The position numbers and the translations under genes are program-made. DNA of 64,000 nucleotides from Lytechinus pictus (Eukaryota; Echinodermata; Echinoidea; Temnopleuroida; Toxopneustidae): assembly GCF_037042905.1 (NCBI RefSeq), contig NC_087251.1:44393373-44457372 (forward strand). Direction: 5' to 3'. This document shows positions 60,601 to 64,000 of the stretch, piece by piece. Position 1 is the first letter of the stretch. Every line of letters starts with the position of its first letter. Under the pieces are notes generated by a model. The model ran no database searches and was not told the DNA's origin. It saw nothing but the letters and a program-made list of their open reading frames with translations.

Positions 60601-63529
60601 ACATCCAGCTATCCTCAAGCAATTGAGACTGACCTCAGTCTGTGACACTGAGCCTAATATTTTGTTTTCGTGAATGCTGCCTTTTGTCATATATAAGGCG
60701 TCCGTTACGCGAAGTGTCATGTCCGTTACGCCATTTTTATGAAAATGAAAAGTGGTAAGGGAAAATGATTGCTACACATGGTAGGGGGTTTAATTCTAAC
60801 ATAGAATCTTAATCTGCAGTACCTTCAGACAAATTTCCTGTAAGCTGTGAAAACTTTAAGTGAAAAACGTAACGGACATGACACTGATAATGATAAAGAA
60901 ATCACACAAATCTGAAGATCGATTTCTCTAAAATTGAATAATGGCATAAAATTTAACGATGATTTTCTGTTGATGTAAACATTAATCAACTATTCAAAAG
61001 TTAAAAGAGACCTCTGGGACCTTATTTGCTTTTAGTAGAGACAGGAAAGATGAATTGTATAAAAATAGCCACATTTTTTTAGATTTTGCAATTTACAATT
61101 CTATTTTTTTGATAGTGGAAAAAACTACAAAATTTTATCAATATTGCGATTATTCTATTGGAAATTGAAACTTTATAGATTACTTTTTAAGAAAATTTGA
61201 CTGCTGAAGTGAAATCTGAAACTTCATTTTTTCTCTAAAGTGAACATTTTCCATGGAATTGCCCATATGAAGATCATCCAAGGGATACAAGAAAAACAGT
61301 CTTTCTGAGCATGTGGTACATGTTTTTATGCACAGGTACCTGTAATACACATTTCAATTGGGAAATCAATTTATGGGCTCGTATTCTGAAGTCAGGTTTA
61401 ACCTGAACTCAGGTTTAAAGTTGTGGTTGAAGTATGGATAGCCAATCGTTACATAAATCACTAACAGTAGAGATATCATATTTCAGCTCATTTTGGCTCT
61501 CAAATCATTCATTATTATCTAAGAAGTATAAATAGATGATTGTCTTCACCATCGATGAATCAGGAAAGAGCACAGTAAACATAAGAAACATACAACTTAA
61601 TACAAATGTTGACACTTTTGGCTCCCCATAATTTTAGCACAGAGTTAGACTATGGTTAAACCTGACTTCAGAATACGGGCCCATGTGTTTAACCCTTTGA
61701 ACCCTGAATTATTTGGGGCAGCCGTGACCCATACCCTGAATTATTTGAACGTATTGACCACATTCACAAACTCCCTTGATTTGAATCCCAATGGCATCTC
61801 CCCCCCCCCCCCTCGAGTACCCGGGCCAGCCCGGCCGAAGTTGTTCAGATTCTTGTAGACCTAGTCTACAGACAGAAATATCAACTCAAGTGTCTGTTTT
61901 ATGCTCAAAATCACTGTTTTGACTAAAGTCAGATTTATCAATAGCTTCCCCGTAGTCAGCACGTGACTCGCCGCGTATTACACCATGTATTACCGCACAT
62001 GAGCCCTGCAGAAGAGTAGCATATTTTGGCAATTTTTTATGCTAAAACTGTCTGAAATCAATTCCAATCTTGACTGAAATTATCGACTAAATATTCCTCC
62101 CCGTACTAGAAAGATGACGTCATTTTTAAAAGATCACCTGACATTTAGAACCCATGTTTCTTAAGTCACATGTCTTCAGGCCGGTATTCTGGCCTATCGG
62201 GTATATAAGCGTTCACTGATAGGCCAGAATACCGGCCTATTGGGTTCAAAGGGTTAAAGACAGATTGTCACTAAAGCAGTTAATTGTATTTCACTAGTAG
62301 TCATGATCTTTGCACTTTGCACTTACATATTCCCCCCTTTTTTCACTAATAAATCACTTTCCCCTTGTAGAGATCAAGCAATATGAAAAGTGACTGTAAG
62401 AACATATAAATTCCTTTTTTTCTTTAATTTCTTAAATAATATTTAGAAATATTAAGATTTTTTCAATCTTTATTTGCAAAGACATGAGTAAAACTGATCC
62501 TAAGGAGTGAAACAGATTGACCAAACATTTTCCTTGTTCATAGTATGAAATAATTTGATCTTGTTTCTTTCATTCAGGAAATGAAATTCTGAAGATTCTC
62601 AAATTTTAAATGAAGGAAAGCATTCCAAAAGGATATTCTAACTGGCAATTCCATACATTGAGTGAGTATCTTCCTTGTTCATAATATGAAGTAGTTTGAT
62701 CTTGTTTTTTTCATTCAAGAAATTAAATGTTGAAGATTCTCAAATTTTAAATGAAGAGAGCATTCCAAAAGGATATTCTAATGGGCAATTCCATACATTA
62801 AGTATTTCTGACCCTGATGTATGGGACATTTCTCAAAATTTTCCTCTGTTTTGCAGTTTAATTGATAGATGGAAATCCTCTTAAGTAATCATTGCTTGAG
62901 TAGCTCACAAAGTAAAACCAAATAGAGTAAAGAGAGGTTGGATGTACAAAATAGTTGATTATCTTACGAAACTGTACCAATATCAAAGTCTTGTAAAAAG
63001 TACTGTAAAAAAATCATAATATTCTTATCAAAATCCTACTAAACGAAGGCCCTAGCAAACCAAAACTAAGTTACATGATAGCTTACCATGGCTGAAGCAA
63101 GAAGGATTGTGTACAGACATGTTTTGTAGGTTGTTCTTCCAGCCTGAAAATAAAAGAAGGGGGATGGCAAATGAAAATTTTGAAAAAATAATGAAAAGAA
63201 TGCAAATGTTTTGAACTATTCAATACATTATGTTATATAAAATGGCCCAGGCCATCATAAAGAAATCATAATGTCATTGTGATGTCATCATGTTGTGATG
63301 CTACATTATATGGCTCATGCCATCATAATGAAATCATAATTTATGATGACAAAATCATTGTGAGATCAAATGTGATGTCATTGTGATTTAATTGTAATGT
63401 CACGATGTCTGTGCAAAATACGACCATTGTGGGCCTTGAAGAGTACACATGAGCGTTGATTAGCATAACTTTTAAACTGTCATGTTTTTCTCCTTACCTT
63501 GACAGAAGAAGATTGAGCAAGGTGTGTTT
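48567..63529 (-). CDS. ANAPC1: Anaphase-promoting complex subunit 1, C-terminal part (gene continues past right edge)
   Basis: APC1 is the large scaffold of the anaphase-promoting complex/cyclosome, the ubiquitin ligase for cyclins and securin. Coding exons in transcript order: 63529-63498 (tentative), 63143-63087, 58667-58444, 57753-57636, 56563-56486, 55754-55611, 54798-54646, 53494-53399, 52207-52000, 50429-50292 and 48667-48567. All junctions are GT-AG and every phase fits; stop TAG is at 48569-48567. About 449 of roughly 1,940 residues are present. Landmarks shared with animal APC1: a PC repeat (YGNHMACSMAIGLLFMGGGR, then YTLSTS), YHLQALRHLYVLAAEPRL, the GPRYLG strand, FVKQRAGHLSYAEDP, IESFTSDPYILTFVKQFC, SDLWQLKLVLAYY, and the tail LPMSTVLRIYQCLQ. 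The frame is intact throughout. The 3' UTR is a tandem array built from the last exon (see 46290-48610). Confidence 0.97.
49638..49913. mobile_element. Fold-back element with GATTGATTGG arms
   Basis: Ends CCTGGCCCCGTCTCACAAAG and TTTGTAAGACGGGCCCCAGG are inverted, with internal AGAGTTGCGATTGATCCAAT pairing to ATTGATTGGATGAATCGTAA. It lies between the last two ANAPC1 exons. Confidence 0.82.
50292..50429 (-). CDS. ANAPC1: ANAPC1 penultimate coding exon
   Basis: 138 nt, phase 1 in and out. It encodes AHSSDVLSYLQSGALPTDGK, then DRAILYVFLHVYDIAHSSMT. It corresponds to the APC1 segment containing HAYLSGQPLEESQLSMLACF. Confidence 0.92.
50648..50808. mobile_element. Fold-back element with long near-perfect arms
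   Basis: The left arm GCATAAAAGTTACTATTATG continues GTAACTATGCCATCCAATGG. The right arm is CCATTGGATGGCAAAGTTAC, then CATAATGGTAACTTTTATGC. About 160 bp in all. Confidence 0.88.
50813..51850. mobile_element. GGTGTTTCATAA inverted-repeat element with an internal G/C-hairpin-bounded segment
   Basis: The ends GGTGTTTCATAAGCTTTCC and CTTTATGAAACACC are inverted, with AAGTTACAAACAACTTTACG pairing to GTTGTACGTAACTTTACAAA. Inside, two hairpins frame about 660 bp: G19-CGAGG-C13 at 51048-51084 and G9-CCTCCGAGG-C11 at 51743-51771. The framed part probably is a second, nested element. Confidence 0.7.
52000..52207 (-). CDS. ANAPC1: ANAPC1 exon encoding SLEQPLESLDASDLWQLKLV to DTWLQ
   Basis: 208 nt, phase 0 in and phase 1 out. 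SDLWQLKLVLAYYS and LDSVLDTWLQ match SELWQIKLVLEFFS and IDNTLDQWLQ of vertebrate APC1. Confidence 0.95.
52738..52832. repeat. (GAT)n/(AAT)n microsatellite
   Basis: AATGATGATGATGATAATAA continues with ATAATAATAAATAATAAT in an ANAPC1 intron. Confidence 0.88.
53077..53375. repeat. TTCCATGACTTTTCCATGAC repeat segment
   Basis: The words CCATGACTTTTCCATGAC and TTTCCATGACTTTCC recur at about 53110, 53144, 53302 and 53347. The outer parts (ACAGAAATTTGAAAAC and CACAAATTTTCCAAATT) are loosely inverted. It lies between two ANAPC1 exons; no coding sense found. Confidence 0.6.
53399..53494 (-). CDS. ANAPC1: ANAPC1 exon encoding EDEKSLMMGSLLFESVTKEK
   Basis: 96 nt, 32 codons, phase 0 on both sides. The pattern LFESVTKEKLSVLPVLLEL fits the LYECVTQETPEMLPAYIAM helix pair of APC1. 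Confidence 0.92.
53870..54395. repeat. 157-bp tandem repeat element with three DR1 sites
   Basis: Three units with an exact 157-bp period: GTTGYGGAGTTA starts at 53998, 54155 and 54312. Each contains TGACCTTTGACCT, the reverse complement of AGGTCAAAGGTCA (53901-53913, 54058-54070, 54215-54227). The end reads GTCTCGCCTTCACCTCCGGTG then GGCGAGAC, with GACGGACGGACGAC before it. It lies in an ANAPC1 intron. Confidence 0.85.
54646..54798 (-). CDS. ANAPC1: ANAPC1 exon encoding GYRSLLAQLLTHE to DKPKQ
   Basis: 153 nt, 51 codons, phase 0 on both sides. SLLAQ and IESFTSDPYILTFVKQFC correspond to SLLAQ and ISAFTSDPALLSFAEYFC of vertebrate APC1. Confidence 0.95.
55271..55473. mobile_element. Element with GCAATTGTCGCAGG / CATTTGCTCCGGCG ends, copy 2
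   Basis: Shares CATGGCATTTGCTCCGGCGA, the AACCCTGGATTT block and CGTCGTGTCACC with the nested element at 17789-18201. It lies in an ANAPC1 intron. Confidence 0.65.
55611..55754 (-). CDS. ANAPC1: ANAPC1 exon encoding VRIVGPRYLG to LSYAEDPK
   Basis: 144 nt, 48 codons, phase 0 on both sides. GPRY and VKQRAGHLSYAEDP correspond to GPRYW and VKLRAGQLSYKEDP of vertebrate APC1. Confidence 0.96.
56486..56563 (-). CDS. ANAPC1: ANAPC1 exon encoding ESEWHDETILKLMAPCIIGE
   Basis: 78 nt, 26 codons, phase 0 on both sides. LMAP followed by a hydrophobic run and LK matches the ELMAPTLLPELHLLK segment of APC1. Confidence 0.93.
56633..56927 (-). mobile_element. tRNA-derived SINE, copy 3
   Basis: On the minus strand the head is GTTGTGGCCCAGTGGATTAG (A box) and GGGTTCAAATCCC (B box). 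The body has CCTTCGGCAAGGAATCCATC and AAATGGGTACCGGCAGGAA, shared with the SINE at 31393. It ends with ATAATAATAATA-type sequence. Confidence 0.85.
57217..57550. mobile_element. TTAA-flanked element, family 4, copy 2 (right end truncated)
   Basis: It begins after TTAA with AGGTAAAAGACAGTAGTTGC and follows copy 1 (19383-19777) through ACTTGGGTGGT, after which the match stops. Confidence 0.72.
57636..57753 (-). CDS. ANAPC1: ANAPC1 exon encoding YHLQALRHLYVLAAEPRLIL
   Basis: 118 nt, completing an Arg codon across the junction. It is nearly identical to vertebrate APC1 at YHLQALRHLYVLAAEPRL, which makes it the strongest single identifier of the gene here. Confidence 0.97.
58444..58667 (-). CDS. 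ANAPC1: ANAPC1 PC-repeat exon
   Basis: 224 nt, from VMAGTGDIELLRVARGLR to NSKGNR. It contains the last proteasome/cyclosome repeat (YGNHMACSMAIGLLFMGGGR). It is the longest and most GC-rich exon of the gene in this window. The donor is GTCGGG, weaker than the others. Confidence 0.96.
58721..60882. repeat. Dispersed 16-bp word GCGTAACGGACATGAC in at least seven copies inside an ANAPC1 intron
   Basis: Exact plus-strand copies are at 58721-58736, 58898-58913, 59086-59101, 59109-59124 and 59456-59471. A copy lacking the first G is at 60868-60882. An inverted exact copy is at 60715-60730, with a shortened inverted copy at 60698-60709. Spacing is irregular (177, 188, 23, 347 and so on). Two tight pairs (59086/59109 and 60730/60709) have similar spacing in opposite orientations. 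Most copies are followed by AC. The sequence between copies is AT-rich and not repeated. The layout, direct on one side and inverted on the other, resembles subterminal protein-binding repeats of DNA transposons, but no terminal repeats were found. Confidence 0.9.
61375..61682. mobile_element. Short inverted-repeat element, family 1, copy 2
   Basis: About 308 bp, clearly the same family as 1098-1408 along its full length. Its ends GGGCTCGTATTCTGAAGTC and GACTTCAGAATACGGGCCC pair better than those of copy 1. It sits immediately left of the TTAA element at 61688. Confidence 0.82.
61688..62258. mobile_element. piggyBac-like TTAA element with internal 21-bp palindrome
   Basis: Perfect 17-bp terminal repeats TTTAACCCTTTGAACCC / GGGTTCAAAGGGTTAAA, that is, a TTAA target followed by CCC-beginning ends as in piggyBac-type elements. 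Near the right end lies a perfect 21-bp inverted repeat (62178-62198 with 62218-62238, AGGCCGGTATTCTGGCCTAT...) separated by 19 bases. There is no transposase. Confidence 0.82.
62532..62810. repeat. Tandem duplication, 141-bp period
   Basis: Two units, starting at 62532 and 62673 (CCTTGTTCATARTATGAA), about 90 percent alike by eye through CAATTCCATACATT. The open frame across unit 2 has no recognisable domain. Confidence 0.85.
63087..63143 (-). CDS. ANAPC1: ANAPC1 exon encoding AGRTTYKTCLYTILLASAM
   Basis: 57 nt, phase 0 on both sides. Acceptor is TTTTATTTTCAG and donor is GTAAGC. It joins to VMAGTGD in the next exon, matching the LLSLAMVMAG helix of the PC-repeat toroid in animal APC1. Confidence 0.92.
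63498..63529 (-). CDS. ANAPC1: ANAPC1 putative 32-nt microexon
   Basis: Two bases plus ten codons (THLAQSSSVK), between a pyrimidine-rich acceptor ending TTTTTTCAAAG and the donor GTAAGG. It leaves phase 0, as the next exon needs. Joined to that exon it gives a 20-residue stretch of the same length as human APC1 between a Thr-x-Leu and the shared Thr-Cys-Leu. It is short, so it is less certain than the other exons. Confidence 0.6.
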
Positions 63530-64000
63530 CTTTGAAAAAACAAAAACAAAACTTTATTTCTTTTTTAGATCTACAAGTGATGATACTGTGATCGGTAGAG
63601 TTAACTACTGTATATGAAATACGGAGACATGACATTTTGTGAAAATTGAACGCCATCAGTTTGGCAACAATTTGCTTCAAGATACATTGAATGTAGAAAT
63701 TGTGAAAGTGCAAATTATAAGAATAGATACAATATATATATATATATTGAAATACTGTTTTAATGCCAATGTTTTAGCAGTGCTGATTATTTTCATTTAC
63801 AGATGAATACTGCGCAATGGCTGTCCAAGTTTATTGGATACGAAATATATTGGATATACTGTTATCACTTTGACAATATTAGAGAAACACCATGAATTTT
63901 CTTGTCTTTACCTTTACTGACAAGACTGTGGAAAATATGAAGTATGTGGCAATTGTCAGTAAATATACTGATAATACCAAGCTACTCCATCAAATACAAA

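Noticed and set aside
58721..60882. CRISPR-like array
   Set aside because: The repeated word is 16 bp with irregular gaps of 5 to more than 1200 bp and mixed orientation, in an animal intron. It does not have repeat-spacer regularity.

Overview
This window is animal nuclear DNA: AT-rich, intron-rich and crowded with short mobile elements. It holds three protein genes, all split by GT-AG introns. The organism is most likely an echinoderm, probably a sea urchin. That is an inference from the mix of short TTAA- and TA-flanked elements, fold-back elements, tRNA-derived SINEs and non-LTR retrotransposon tails, together with the divergence of the two recognisable proteins from their human counterparts. 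No rRNA, tRNA gene, CRISPR array or bacterial-style operon was seen.

Layout. (1) Positions 1-8454, minus strand: the 5' half of a serine-rich protein gene that I do not recognise. It has five coding exons with matching phases and runs off the left edge. (2) 8455-12050: the space between two divergently transcribed genes. It holds a retrotransposon tail and a TTAA element that carries a second retrotransposon fragment inside it. (3) 12051-35256, plus strand: a complete ADPGK gene (ADP-dependent glucokinase) of five coding exons and 476 codons, with a 14.2-kb second intron full of repeats. (4) 35257-48566: a convergent gene-to-gene interval made almost wholly of repeats. (5) 48567-63529, minus strand: the 3' part of ANAPC1 (APC/C subunit 1), with eleven coding exons including one possible 32-nt microexon. 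The gene enters from the right edge.

The three genes have no obvious shared pathway. ADPGK is a glycolytic-type kinase of the ER membrane, and ANAPC1 is the scaffold of the anaphase-promoting complex.

Two structures are not explained by ordinary annotation. First, the 3' UTR of ANAPC1 is a tandem array of about 19 monomers of roughly 121 bp. The monomers are derived from the last coding exon, stop codon included, and part of the array is organised as a 364-bp higher-order repeat of three monomers. Second, the ANAPC1 intron at 58668-63086 carries a dispersed 16-bp word, GCGTAACGGACATGAC, in at least seven copies, one of them inverted plus a shortened inverted copy, over 2.2 kb of otherwise AT-rich sequence. 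Also notable are a pogo/Tigger-like element inserted directly beside a splice donor, and two unrelated tandem-repeat elements that together carry six perfect DR1 nuclear-receptor sites.
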